This document shows positions 6,977 through 15,993 of a stretch of 52,429 bases of DNA, one piece after another. The notes beneath the pieces are model-generated. The model did not search any database. It saw only the letters and a list, made by a program, of their open reading frames with translations, and had not been told where the DNA came from. The stretch is from Verrucomicrobiota bacterium. Lineage in GTDB: Bacteria > Verrucomicrobiota > Verrucomicrobiia > Verrucomicrobiales > DEV007. Numbering within the stretch: the stretch's first letter is position 1; the number at the start of each line of letters is the position of its first letter. The position numbers and the translations under genes are program-made. Where the stretch lies: positions 1-52,429 of the forward strand of contig CAUJIH010000090.1 of the NCBI GenBank assembly GCA_963205275.1, in the 5' to 3' direction.

Positions 6977-9940
6977 CTAGGAGATCGAGGGAGTGTTGAG
7001 GCTCGATGAGTCGACCGCTTCGGAGGCCGAAGGAAACAGGAGATCTGAAAAGTTGTCCCACTCCGGAGCCTTCGTGGCAGGAGGCCAGAAAATTCCGTCG
7101 CGAATGGATTGAACGACGCCTTCAGCACAGATCTGAGCGGAAGTCAGCAGGGAGGAATCCAAGTTCGTCCACAGGTCGATTCCCACGGCTTCGACTGCCT
7201 TTCCGATCAGTCCGTATCCGGCAGTGATCGGGGTGTTCGGAAAACGCTGCCCGAGCGCCAGACAATAGAGCGGCACCTGTAAGTCTATCCAGCGACTGAG
7301 GTTCCCTTCCTCAGCCTCAGCGAGCATCCAGGCAGGAAGGCTCTCCGGAGTCTGTCCGCGAGGAATTCCACCGAGATGCGCTTTTTGGATCGCATCTTTT
7401 TTGGTTCCGTCGAAGGATGAAGTTTTGAAATCGAGCACTCGCAAGCCGTTTTCCGGATGGCGTTCGATTCGATCCACTCGTCCGTGAATCGCCATTCCGC
7501 CGATCTGCCAAGGCCAGTTCGAGCCGCCGATTCTGTCCTCGGTGGAGACGATCTGCCAGCCCTTCTTGCGTTCCTCCGCTTCGATTTGCGCCCAATAGCT
7601 GAGTCTGCGTCGAGCGGATTCTCGCTGGATGAACAGGGGAGTCGAAAGTCGGGTGCCATACCTGCGAGTAAACCATCGGTCGAGAGCATCGCAGAGGGCT
7701 GTAGTGATCTCTCCCACATCCTCAGACTGAGCAAGCGAGGCATTGCGTCCGAATTCGTTCAGAGCCTCGTGGATCGCGGTGCCGAAATCCGCTGCATTCA
7801 GTTCGCCGTTTCGTCCTTCGACTGGTTCCATTCCGAGACCTCGTTTCAGATAATAGCGAAAGGGACAGAAGAGATAGCTTTTAAAATCCGTGACCGAAAT
7901 GCTCTGGTAGATTCGGTGATCCGGCGATGGCAACTGAGGTTTGAGTTGCCACGCAACTGTTCTGGCCAGCGGTGAGCTGCTAGGCTGCGTCGCCTCAAAT
8001 AAGCTCAGCGTTCGTCCTGCTAGTTGATCGTCCGGACATTGGAAGAGCAGCCGCGATGGGCGCATGGGGACGCTCTCGGTATCGTGCTGGGCCACCAGTA
8101 GATCGAGTCGCCCGTGCTCTCGGCGAGTTTCCACCAGAACTGTGAGGAGATAGGCATCGCGGGCGTAGCGAGATGCGTTGTCCAATACGCCGAGATGTGT
8201 GCGAGCGGAATTCGGGAGATAGGCGTGTCCGACCACGGATTCTGGCACCACTTGATCGTTCATCCCGGCGACGATCAGGTGCGGAGCGTCCTCCCAGAGC
8301 AATTCCAACCAGCCGGAAAGCAGAACAGAGTCGGGATGGCGATCCGGATAGATATGCTGTTCACCAAAGGCAGAAAGCAGCAGTTTCACGCGGTCTCGCA
8401 GATTGAGAGGAGCAGGAAAAGCCCCAGAGACAGCCATGAGATCAGCTTCCAGAGCATAGAGCGTGTCGGCAAAAGTGCTGAGAACAGCAGTTTCCTGATC
8501 GTGAGGAGAAAATCGACGGTCGGCATACACTGCGATGAGAAAATCGCGAAGTTCTTCGATCAGATTTCCTCTTCTCATCTGTGCGACGAGTGAGCGCGCT
8601 CCTCGCAGCACTGCGGCGAGCACTGTCTGTCTCTCTTCCTGTCCCAGTCGATGAAATCCGGACTGTGTTTCTGCCTGTGATTCAGACTTCGACAATTCGT
8701 TCAGAATCGTCACCGCATCGGACAGGTCTTGCGGTAAGTGATCGGAGGCGAATTCATCAGCTGCCCCTAGGAGGATTTCACTGCGCAGAGATGTCGCTCC
8801 GCTGATGGACGCTAGTGCCTGTCCGACACCGGGGCAGCGAAGCATCTGAGCCAGCGTCGCAAAGCGCTCGCCTGAGATCAGTTCACTCAGCAGGGAGAGT
8901 AGGTGATAAATCCCTTCGTGAGAAAGCTGTCGTCCTGCGGGGTCGTAGCTGTGCAGGCCTGCTGTGACGAGTCGACGCTCGATTGAAGGTAGCAGCTTGG
9001 GATTTGGTATCCCGATAGCCGCGAAGGCCGCCATCGCAGAGGGATCTGGATGGATCGATAATAGTTCATGACAGCGATCCGCTAAGTCCTGGGGATGAGC
9101 ACAGGAGCGCAGAGTGTTTTCTACATCACTGAATCGAATTTCGCGTTGTTGCCAGTGATCGGGAATCGGGTGTCCGAAGTCGTCGAAAACACCCGACTCG
9201 GAGTCTGGTGCGGCGATCACGATTTCCACTGTACAATGATTGGCCTGTCGAACGAGTGATTCACAGGCTAGGGGGCGCAGATCAGGAACTCCGACGACGA
9301 CGATGCGACGAATTCCGTCCAGCAGAACTCCCTGACGAGCGGCCGCCAGAGCGGCTCGGCCTCGGTCGATGAGTCCATTTTCGCGAATCAGAGCGACGGC
9401 GGCATCCTCGAGGCGGGCAAGTTCTCGCCAGCGCATGGGTTCCATCTCCGAGCGTGCGAGGCGGTGCGCTGCTTCAGAAAAATCGAGACCAGACTCGATC
9501 AGTAGCGAGCGAACAGCCAGCAGACTGGTCGCGTTCGTGAGCGCCCAGTCGAGATTCTGCTCGACTGGACTCACAGGGAAAAGCTGAGGGTAGGTAGTGA
9601 GATCGATTCGCAGCAGTAGCGCGCTCCAGAGTAAGCGCTCGATCCGAGACGATGCGATCTTCTCCTGCTTTTTGTCACTACCTTCTATGCGAAACCATCG
9701 AGGTGAAAACAGTGCGTCGGGAGTCAGAACCAATGGCGGCAGAGCTGCCGTCCCGCGTTCCGCCGCTAGCAGGGCCAATCCCTCGCGCAGGCGACGACTC
9801 GCCTGCCGCGTCGGCACGATCACCAAGACATCCTCTAAATCGAGAGGACCGTCTCCGCTCCAACCCTGCGAGAGAAAAGCGACTGCTGATTCACATAGCG
9901 AGCGGTTCCAGCCGACAAAATGACGCGATGGCGAAGACAT
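6977..9940 (-). CDS. addB: AddB-like PD-(D/E)XK nuclease/inactivated helicase subunit
   Basis: A 987-residue partner of AddA. The N-terminal part resembles an inactivated helicase (DVLVIVPTRQASRRLREGL takes the place of a Walker A). The C-terminal nuclease domain starts with SVTDFKSYLFCPFRYYLKRG, followed by FGTAIHEALNEF and the catalytic LRVLDFKTSS. In the classical B. subtilis AddB, one cysteine at the start of this domain and three at the C-terminus hold an iron-sulfur cluster. Here the first cysteine (FCPF) exists, but the C-terminal region (GIFWPPATKAPEWDNF) has no cysteine cluster. It is the first gene of the addBA pair. Identity as AddB rather than another RecB-type nuclease rests mostly on the gene pairing. 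Confidence 0.85.
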   Translation of the reverse strand: MSSPSRHFVGWNRSLCESAVAFLSQGWSGDGPLDLEDVLVIVPTRQASRRLREGLALLAAERGTAALPPLVLTPDALFSPRWFRIEGSDKKQEKIASSRIERLLWSALLLRIDLTTYPQLFPVSPVEQNLDWALTNATSLLAVRSLLIESGLDFSEAAHRLARSEMEPMRWRELARLEDAAVALIRENGLIDRGRAALAAARQGVLLDGIRRIVVVGVPDLRPLACESLVRQANHCTVEIVIAAPDSESGVFDDFGHPIPDHWQQREIRFSDVENTLRSCAHPQDLADRCHELLSIHPDPSAMAAFAAIGIPNPKLLPSIERRLVTAGLHSYDPAGRQLSHEGIYHLLSLLSELISGERFATLAQMLRCPGVGQALASISGATSLRSEILLGAADEFASDHLPQDLSDAVTILNELSKSESQAETQSGFHRLGQEERQTVLAAVLRGARSLVAQMRRGNLIEELRDFLIAVYADRRFSPHDQETAVLSTFADTLYALEADLMAVSGAFPAPLNLRDRVKLLLSAFGEQHIYPDRHPDSVLLSGWLELLWEDAPHLIVAGMNDQVVPESVVGHAYLPNSARTHLGVLDNASRYARDAYLLTVLVETRREHGRLDLLVAQHDTESVPMRPSRLLFQCPDDQLAGRTLSLFEATQPSSSPLARTVAWQLKPQLPSPDHRIYQSISVTDFKSYLFCPFRYYLKRGLGMEPVEGRNGELNAADFGTAIHEALNEFGRNASLAQSEDVGEITTALCDALDRWFTRRYGTRLSTPLFIQRESARRRLSYWAQIEAEERKKGWQIVSTEDRIGGSNWPWQIGGMAIHGRVDRIERHPENGLRVLDFKTSSFDGTKKDAIQKAHLGGIPRGQTPESLPAWMLAEAEEGNLSRWIDLQVPLYCLALGQRFPNTPITAGYGLIGKAVEAVGIDLWTNLDSSLLTSAQICAEGVVQSIRDGIFWPPATKAPEWDNFSDLLFPSASEAVDSSSLNTPSIS

Positions 9941-10081
9941 GTTGTCAGGATGTGTCGAGAAAGGGGATGATTCCAGCGATTTCTCACGATCGCTTTCTCT
10001 ATCTCTATCGTCAGAGTGTGTTCCAGAGATTGTTGTAAACCCATCGCATCGGGCTGAAAGAGCGTAACTCAGGAGGGCTCC

Positions 10082-11134
10082 TCACCTCTCCACTGCTGCA
10101 ATCATTTTCTGCGCCAGATCGGCGAAGGCTGCGGACACGCGATTCGTCGCAGGGTCGAGTGAGGCGACAGGCACGCCTTTGTCCGAGCCGTCGCGAGTGG
10201 GGATATCGAGCGGAATCTGCGCCAGCAGAGGAATGCCCATTTTCTCCGCCTCGGCGACTCCGCCACCTTCGCCGAAGATGAAATAGCGGGTGCCGTGTTC
10301 GCATTCGAACCAGGCCATATTTTCCACCAGTCCTGTGATGGGAACATTCACCTTCTTGAACATCGACATCGCCTTGCGGGCGTCGATCAGGGCGACTTCC
10401 TGCGGCGTGGTGACGATGACGCTCCCGTTCACCGCTACGGTCTGGGTGATGGTCAACTGAATGTCCCCTGTACCAGGTGGCAGGTCCAAGACGAGATAGT
10501 CGAGATCGCCCCAGAGACACTGACGCAGAAATTGCTGCGTATAGCGCGTCGCCAATGGGCCACGGACGATCACGGGTGAATCTTCTGTGAGCAGGAAGCC
10601 CATGGAAATCGCCTTAATTCCGTGTGCCTCGATGGGAATGATCTCGTTTTGATCCGTCGCCATCGGCTGTTCGTCTTCAGCTCCCAACATCAGAGCGACG
10701 CTGGGTCCGTAGAGGTCGCAGTCGCACAGGCCGACCTTTGCCCCGGTGCGCTGGAGTGCCACCGCTAGATTGATCGCGACGGTCGATTTGCCGACTCCGC
10801 CTTTTCCACTAGCGACGACGATAATCTTCTTCACGCCCGGAATGCTGCTCTGCGCAGAGCCGGGGTTCGCTGCAGCTGTATGAGAGGGCGGATCCTTCAG
10901 GTCAAAGTCGATGGTGATTTTTCCGATTCCCTCCAGAGTCTGAAGCGCTTCTTCGATTCCGCGATGAATCGCCTGAGGAATGGAGGGTTCTCGAGTCGCC
11001 AAGCTGATGAGCACGCTCACGTCGTTGCCCTGGATCATGATCCCCTTCACGATGCCGAAGGAGAGGATATTTCGACTAAAACCGGGATAATGGACTGTCT
11101 TGAGCCTTTCCCGAACGATTTCTTCAGTAATCAT
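10082..11134 (-). CDS. mrp: Mrp/NBP35-family P-loop ATPase (iron-sulfur cluster carrier)
   Basis: A 350-residue ApbC/Mrp protein. It has an N-terminal MIP18/DUF59 domain (about residues 1-85), a linker, then the deviant Walker A GKGGVGKST (residues 110-118), VGLCDCDLYGPS, and LDLPPGTGDIQLT. The family binds and transfers Fe-S clusters in the cytosol, usually through a CxxC near the C-terminus. Here that site reads WFECEHGTRYFIFG, so only the first cysteine is kept, as in several actinobacterial-type Mrp proteins. It lies 101 bases behind the ABC operon on the same strand. Its start at ATG 11132-11134 has no strong ribosome binding site. Confidence 0.93.
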   Translation of the reverse strand: MITEEIVRERLKTVHYPGFSRNILSFGIVKGIMIQGNDVSVLISLATREPSIPQAIHRGIEEALQTLEGIGKITIDFDLKDPPSHTAAANPGSAQSSIPGVKKIIVVASGKGGVGKSTVAINLAVALQRTGAKVGLCDCDLYGPSVALMLGAEDEQPMATDQNEIIPIEAHGIKAISMGFLLTEDSPVIVRGPLATRYTQQFLRQCLWGDLDYLVLDLPPGTGDIQLTITQTVAVNGSVIVTTPQEVALIDARKAMSMFKKVNVPITGLVENMAWFECEHGTRYFIFGEGGGVAEAEKMGIPLLAQIPLDIPTRDGSDKGVPVASLDPATNRVSAAFADLAQKMIAAVER

Positions 11135-11235
11135 AGCTTTCTTTTCGATAGGGCATCGCGGAGAGAAGTCCAGCGCGGAGACGGGAAAATGAGAACAATT
11201 GAGGGTGGAAGGTGGCGAGAGAAGACAAGCGCTCC

Positions 11236-12171
11236 CTACGTTGCGATATCCTCGTCGTCTGAGCTGAGCTTGGGGATCAGCCCGACGGTTTCTTCCGCCT
11301 GCCAGATCGCCTGCGAAGGGATGAGGGGCGGGGCGGGGAGCGGTTTTCCCAATTGAGGATGGCAGTTGGGAAACGCGGCCGTATATGCGTATTGAGGCTG
11401 AGAGAGAACTTCTTCGGAGGGACCTTCTTCGAGCACTCGACCTTCAAACAGTATCGCGATTCGGGTCGCGAAAGGGGACATCTTTCGGAGAGAACGCACA
11501 CTCGCGAGAACGGCCAGATCGAATTTCCTGGCGACGTGAGCGAGACACTCCCGATATTCATCCTCAGAGATCGGGTCGAGGTCGTCGTCAGCGACCTCGG
11601 AAATCAACAAATGAACTCCGTGCGCCAGACCGCGTAGAATGCCCATCTTTTTCAGCATCAATGGCGATTGATGGATCAAAAGTTCACGACTCGCGAGTTG
11701 CTCCTCGGTCAGATGGGTATCGGCAAGAAAATGAGACCAGGCGTGACTCGATGTATGGGCGACTCGGCGGAGATTCTGCGTCCACTCCCGGACGGTGCGC
11801 ATCGGATCGACAGGTGCGGTGGCTCGGGAGGGAATCAGCGCGATTTGTTTTCTGAGTCGATTCGAACGAAAACCGCGCCTGCCGAGACGAAGAGCTTCGC
11901 CGTCGATGCGAATGGAACCAGATCGGATGATCGTATCTGGAGGGAGGAATCCTGCGCACAGCTGCGTCAGCAGAGCACACCCGCTGTCTTCTTCGCCTGC
12001 CACCACGAGAATCTGACCAGGGAAGACGCTCAACGTCACTTCATGCAGCGCCGAACGAACTTCTCCGATCAGTGGATACACGTTTGCAGAGAGAGATTCG
12101 ATCTCCAACATCGGGCTATCCGTCTGACTCTTCAGTAAATCCAGCGGTGCAGAAATAGCGGATCGATTCAT
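11236..12171 (-). CDS. Degenerate ABC transporter ATPase-like protein (peptide-transporter type)
   Basis: A 311-residue protein with the outline of an OppD/DppD-type ABC ATPase but without its catalytic residues. Walker A reads GEEDSGCA (no lysine, no Ser/Thr). The place of the LSGGQ signature reads HQSPLMLKKMGILRGLAH. Walker B reads LLISEVADDDLD instead of LLIADEPTxxLD. The switch histidine is replaced in LASVRSLRKM. The framework is preserved (IRSGSIRIDGE, ATRIAILFEGRVLEEGPSEE). The start ATG at 12169-12171 overlaps the stop of the upstream permease by 4 bases (ATGA), which decides it against the longer open frame to 12714. It should be unable to hydrolyse ATP, so it may be a structural or regulatory subunit or a decaying gene; its intact frame argues against simple decay. 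Confidence 0.85.
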   Translation of the reverse strand: MNRSAISAPLDLLKSQTDSPMLEIESLSANVYPLIGEVRSALHEVTLSVFPGQILVVAGEEDSGCALLTQLCAGFLPPDTIIRSGSIRIDGEALRLGRRGFRSNRLRKQIALIPSRATAPVDPMRTVREWTQNLRRVAHTSSHAWSHFLADTHLTEEQLASRELLIHQSPLMLKKMGILRGLAHGVHLLISEVADDDLDPISEDEYRECLAHVARKFDLAVLASVRSLRKMSPFATRIAILFEGRVLEEGPSEEVLSQPQYAYTAAFPNCHPQLGKPLPAPPLIPSQAIWQAEETVGLIPKLSSDDEDIAT

Positions 12172-13052
12172 GAAAAAGGTGGGGTGAGTCCAGTTCTTAC
12201 TATAGCTGCGGAACGCCAGCCCAGGAAAGAAAAGGCCATGACTACTCCCGTGGCGAGAATCCCTGGATAAATCGTCATCCAGGGGGCCTCGATCAGAAAT
12301 TCCTGCCCTCGGGCGATCATCGCACCGACGCTGGCTCGATGTCCGCCGAAACCGAGAAAGGAAAGCGCCATCTCTGCGAGAATGGTGCTCGGCAGATAGA
12401 GTGCCAATGCCCCTGCCAAACGAGGCAGTATGGTGGGAAGAAGACGTCTCCGCAGAATTTGGAAGCGGCTCAGTCCGACAATCCGAGCTGCTGTCAGCTC
12501 GAAGCTCTCTTCTCGCTTGCGAAGCCAATCTGTCATGGCTGAAGTGCTTAGAACTGCTACGATGGCACCCATACCCCAGACTGCAGTCTCGCTTCCGGGC
12601 CACGCTCCCAGGAGTAGCGCCAGAATGAGAAAGAACGGAAGTGGCCGGACAATTCGGAGCGCGAATTCGAGTTCTCGATAGCGGTGCTGGCTCGAACGAA
12701 GAGCGAAGAGGCATGGAATCAGCAGAGCGAGGAGTCCGCCCAGTGAAATTGCCTGAAGCCCCAAAATGACTGACGATGCCATCGCGTAGCGACTAGCTTC
12801 GAAGAGATCGGCTCCGTTCGCGGCGGTGCCAAACCAGTGCTCGTGATCAGGCGCAGACCAGCCCGGTCGTTCGGGCACGAGAAAGAGAGAGTCAAACCAG
12901 GCAGGATCAGGGCTGCCAAAACGAAATCCCGAGAAAAGCCAGCCGCAGAGGATCAGATAGGGAATCGGGAGCAGCAATTCTCGATGAAAAGCGCTTAGGC
13001 GAATCGCTACCCGTCGGAGGAAAAGAGATAGGTGAGACTTGCGACGGTTCAT
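12168..13052 (-). CDS. ABC transporter permease, DppC/OppC type
   Basis: A 294-residue inner-membrane permease with an N-terminal segment (LPIPYLILCGWLFSGF), a periplasmic part, and about five further helices. The cytoplasmic coupling loop is clear: ELTAARIVGLSRFQILRRRL followed by LPTILPRLAG and ILAEMALSFLGFGG, typical of DppC. The usual conserved GTDxxGRDxxSR stretch is altered to FGTAANGADLFEAS. It overlaps its neighbours by 4 bases on both sides, so the operon is translationally coupled. It should form the transport channel with the upstream permease. Substrate class (peptide, nickel, sugar) cannot be told. Confidence 0.88.
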   Translation of the reverse strand: MNRRKSHLSLFLRRVAIRLSAFHRELLLPIPYLILCGWLFSGFRFGSPDPAWFDSLFLVPERPGWSAPDHEHWFGTAANGADLFEASRYAMASSVILGLQAISLGGLLALLIPCLFALRSSQHRYRELEFALRIVRPLPFFLILALLLGAWPGSETAVWGMGAIVAVLSTSAMTDWLRKREESFELTAARIVGLSRFQILRRRLLPTILPRLAGALALYLPSTILAEMALSFLGFGGHRASVGAMIARGQEFLIEAPWMTIYPGILATGVVMAFSFLGWRSAAIVRTGLTPPFS

Positions 13053-13855
13053 GAGGACGCAGGGAAGAGTTCTGAGAAGAAGCTGGCCAGAATCGATGGA
13101 CTCACGAGAGCAATGGCAGAAATGAGAACTCCGGAGGGACTGGACGTCTTGATTGACTCCGTCAGCAGCGCTCCGATTCCCTCCAGATGAAAAGCAGGTT
13201 CTAGAACGATTAAGGAACTCAAAACCAATGGGATTCCGCCACTGAAGAGCGAGATGAGAGAACCCGCCTTGTGGCGCAGCAGATAGCGATAAAAAATCGT
13301 GTCATCATTCTCCCCTTCTAGGAGCAGACTTCGCACCCAAGGGAGCCCCATCGTGCGTTCCAGATGGGTCGCTACGGCACGGATTTGCCAAGCAACCCCC
13401 GCTGCTGCAGCCGGGAGAGCGACGACCGCCGCGTGCCACCATACCAGCAGATTCGGTCCACTCTCGAGCGTTAACTCATCGGCAAATCCAGGTCTTTGCC
13501 AATGAAAATATGAATACGCAGCGACCAGAATCACAAACCAAAAGCCGGGCACGCAAGCAAAAGCGGAAAAGGGCAGTGAAAGAAGTCGGGCCAGATGCAG
13601 GCGTCGAAAGCGGGCACCGAAAATCCCCCAAAGATACCCAGTAATCAGAATCGTCGGAAGAGCGAAGATCAGCACGCGACCCGACACGATCAGACGGTTC
13701 AGTAAAACCCCTCGCCACGGCTCAGTAAGCCACGATCCCAGATCTAAATCACCAGGAGTCGATGTGATCTGCCGCACAAGGAATCCCACGACGATTCCGA
13801 TGAAGATCACCCGAATTACGGTCATCAGCAGTGAGGAAAGGAAGCGACGAGTCAT
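13049..13855 (-). CDS. ABC transporter permease, DppB/OppB type
   Basis: A 268-residue membrane protein that starts MTRRFLSSLLMTVIRVIFIG and carries about six hydrophobic helices. The EAA-like coupling loop reads LLEGENDDTIFYRYLLRHKA, which keeps the LRH pattern of DppB but is otherwise divergent. The ATG at 13853-13855 overlaps the stop of the binding-protein gene by 4 bases (ATGA), which is why I prefer it over a start 13 codons upstream. Together with the next gene it forms the membrane pore of the transporter. Confidence 0.85.
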   Translation of the reverse strand: MTRRFLSSLLMTVIRVIFIGIVVGFLVRQITSTPGDLDLGSWLTEPWRGVLLNRLIVSGRVLIFALPTILITGYLWGIFGARFRRLHLARLLSLPFSAFACVPGFWFVILVAAYSYFHWQRPGFADELTLESGPNLLVWWHAAVVALPAAAAGVAWQIRAVATHLERTMGLPWVRSLLLEGENDDTIFYRYLLRHKAGSLISLFSGGIPLVLSSLIVLEPAFHLEGIGALLTESIKTSSPSGVLISAIALVSPSILASFFSELFPASS

Positions 13856-15933
13856 GGGATGGAGGACTGCTGCGGGGAGTGACGAACCCACCAAGGACGA
13901 TTGATTTCGAGTCGATGAGTTGTTTCCGCCAACGGAAGAGGATGCTCCGCATCCGGTGGGAAAATATCAATCGCTCCCTTCCGCAGCGTGATGATTCGCC
14001 CACTGTCTCCAAGGAAAAAGACGGGCTGAAGTTCTGCGATGCGATTTTGCAGCTTCTCTACCGTTCCACGAAGCTTTTCAACATCCCTCCCCACACACAG
14101 AGACTGTGTCAGGGTATCGACTTCTTTATCTGCGAGACCGCTCAGATTTCCCCCGCCTTCAGAATGCCAGATATCTCGCTGATCTTGACCGTAGGGTAAC
14201 TCTCGGGACAAGAGCACTGCGTCGAATTCTCGCTTTGGGAGACGTTCGCCGTAGAGCAATTCAGGGGCTAGAGTCTCTACCTCCACGCGAAGGCTCATTT
14301 CGGCCCACTGCCTCGATAAGGATCGCGCCAGAGTCACGAGTCCGGGATTGGTGGCATCGACTGCGAGCGTAAAGCTGCAAGCGACACCTTCCGAATTGCT
14401 ACGAAATCCGACCTTTTCATTCACAGTAAATCCGGCCTCATCCAGCAGTTTCTTCGCACCGGCAGGATCAAAGTTAGGCAGTGTCATCGGGACAGGTGAG
14501 AAAGGAGCGTCTCTCGCAAAAACACCTGATGAGGCTGTCAGGTATCGGTTTGGATCGTTCAGTCGAATCGACTTGAGGTTGATCGCTTGGGCGAGCGCTC
14601 GGCGTACGGGAGCACGATCAAAAGGCGGGCGCTTGAGGTTCCAAACCACCAGTTCCTGAAAGCGCGGGATATCTTTTAGCGTTTCGACAATGCCAGGATT
14701 CCGCTGAATCCATCCTGCGAAGCGCGAGTCCACTTCGATCTGGTCTAGGGTTCCGTCTTGCAGGGAAAGCAAGATCGGTTCGAGAGATGATACGCGCACG
14801 TAACGGACCAGTCTTTCACGTGGAACTCCGCGATGGTAGGCAGGATTGGCAGCGAGATCGATTCCGCCATCGGGTCGCCGTCTCAGCAGTCGGTATGGCC
14901 CCATTCCGATGGGTGAGAGTAGATATTGGGAAATCGCCTCGGGAACCACTTCACCTTTCTTCCCGACCAACAAGTGCGCCGGGAGAATGGGCAGTTTCTC
15001 CCAACTTTCCTCCATCGTATCCGGCATCCCTGTGCTAGAAAAGCGCAGACGCAGCGGCGATACGATCTCCAGTGAATGAACGAAATCAAAATCCTGCGCT
15101 AAAGGTGACTCGGGAGAATTGCCTATGAGGGTGTCGTAGGAGAAACGCACGTCCTCCGCAGAGAAGGGAACTCCGTCGTGCCAGAACACTTTGGGACGCA
15201 AATCGATCAGTGTTTCCCGATCAACAGAATAACAGCGACGACCGACGATCTCCAGATGAGACTTCGGCTCAGGGTTCGCAGCGAGATAAGTCCGCAGCTC
15301 CTCGACGACTGGATCAGCGGCACCGCTGATGAAGAGGCTGGCCTCTCGATCTCCGAAAAAATCAACGGTGCTCACTTGCTCCTTTTTTCCCGAACTCTCG
15401 ATCCAGGAGGAAATCAATGCTCGGATGGAGTGATCGGATGCTACTCTCAAGGCTAGAAAGTCTCCCAAGAGTCGCTGGGGCAAGGCTTCCTGCAGGGAAG
15501 TCTCGAGACCGGGTTCCACACGGTCGAAAACCAGAGTCAACACGGTTCCAAAGCGCTCCAGAGCGATCGGTCGAGGTTCCTTCGCAGGGGCCTCGCCCGC
15601 CCGGATACGAGCTTCTGCTTCACCGGCGGCCTCTTCGCTATTGCAGCGGATTGTGACGACCGAGCGAAAGGACCAGCCCGTGATCAGGTTCGGCTGCAGC
15701 GTGCCTGAGGCATCGCGGCTCAGGAGGGGTTCAAAGAGCAGTCCGCAGATTTCTCCTTCGACTCCGTCCTTCGATTCCAGTGGACTGAGGCGATCGATGC
15801 GCTTCGAGATGACGTGAATCAGAGCATCGCTCTCCGCCACCAAGCGAAACCCCGCTACCGTACGGAACAGGGAACCTCCGGCTAGGAGGATCCACAGCGG
15901 CAGGGAGTAGAGGATGCCACGGATCAAAAACAT
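13852..15933 (-). CDS. Extracellular solute-binding protein, family 5 (DppA/OppA type)
   Basis: A protein of about 693 residues with an N-terminal hydrophobic segment (MFLIRGILYSLPLWILLAGG) that acts as signal peptide or anchor; there is no lipobox cysteine. Family-5 features include the substrate-domain start GEICGLLFEPLLSRD, TLIDLRPKVFWHDGVPFSAE, IGMGPYRLLRRRPDG, and RAPVRRALAQAINLKS. It is longer than the usual 520-600 residues, with extra sequence in the first third. The ATG at 15931-15933 is chosen; a TTG lies 6 codons upstream. It heads the overlapping ABC operon and should deliver peptides or similar ligands to the two permeases. Confidence 0.9.
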   Translation of the reverse strand: MFLIRGILYSLPLWILLAGGSLFRTVAGFRLVAESDALIHVISKRIDRLSPLESKDGVEGEICGLLFEPLLSRDASGTLQPNLITGWSFRSVVTIRCNSEEAAGEAEARIRAGEAPAKEPRPIALERFGTVLTLVFDRVEPGLETSLQEALPQRLLGDFLALRVASDHSIRALISSWIESSGKKEQVSTVDFFGDREASLFISGAADPVVEELRTYLAANPEPKSHLEIVGRRCYSVDRETLIDLRPKVFWHDGVPFSAEDVRFSYDTLIGNSPESPLAQDFDFVHSLEIVSPLRLRFSSTGMPDTMEESWEKLPILPAHLLVGKKGEVVPEAISQYLLSPIGMGPYRLLRRRPDGGIDLAANPAYHRGVPRERLVRYVRVSSLEPILLSLQDGTLDQIEVDSRFAGWIQRNPGIVETLKDIPRFQELVVWNLKRPPFDRAPVRRALAQAINLKSIRLNDPNRYLTASSGVFARDAPFSPVPMTLPNFDPAGAKKLLDEAGFTVNEKVGFRSNSEGVACSFTLAVDATNPGLVTLARSLSRQWAEMSLRVEVETLAPELLYGERLPKREFDAVLLSRELPYGQDQRDIWHSEGGGNLSGLADKEVDTLTQSLCVGRDVEKLRGTVEKLQNRIAELQPVFFLGDSGRIITLRKGAIDIFPPDAEHPLPLAETTHRLEINRPWWVRHSPQQSSIP

Positions 15934-15993
15934 CCGCGAATCGTAGCGCAAACCAGCAAAAATGGCGAAAACATCTTTACTCTTTCAAGAAGT

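Noticed and set aside
6916..7128. N-terminal extension of the AddA frame
   Set aside because: Basic, proline/serine-rich sequence that overlaps addB; the ATG at 6915 gives the normal distance to Walker A.
12172..12714. Upstream extension of the degenerate ABC ATPase frame
   Set aside because: It lies within the permease gene in another phase, is rich in R and S, and the ATGA overlap at 12168-12171 marks the real start.
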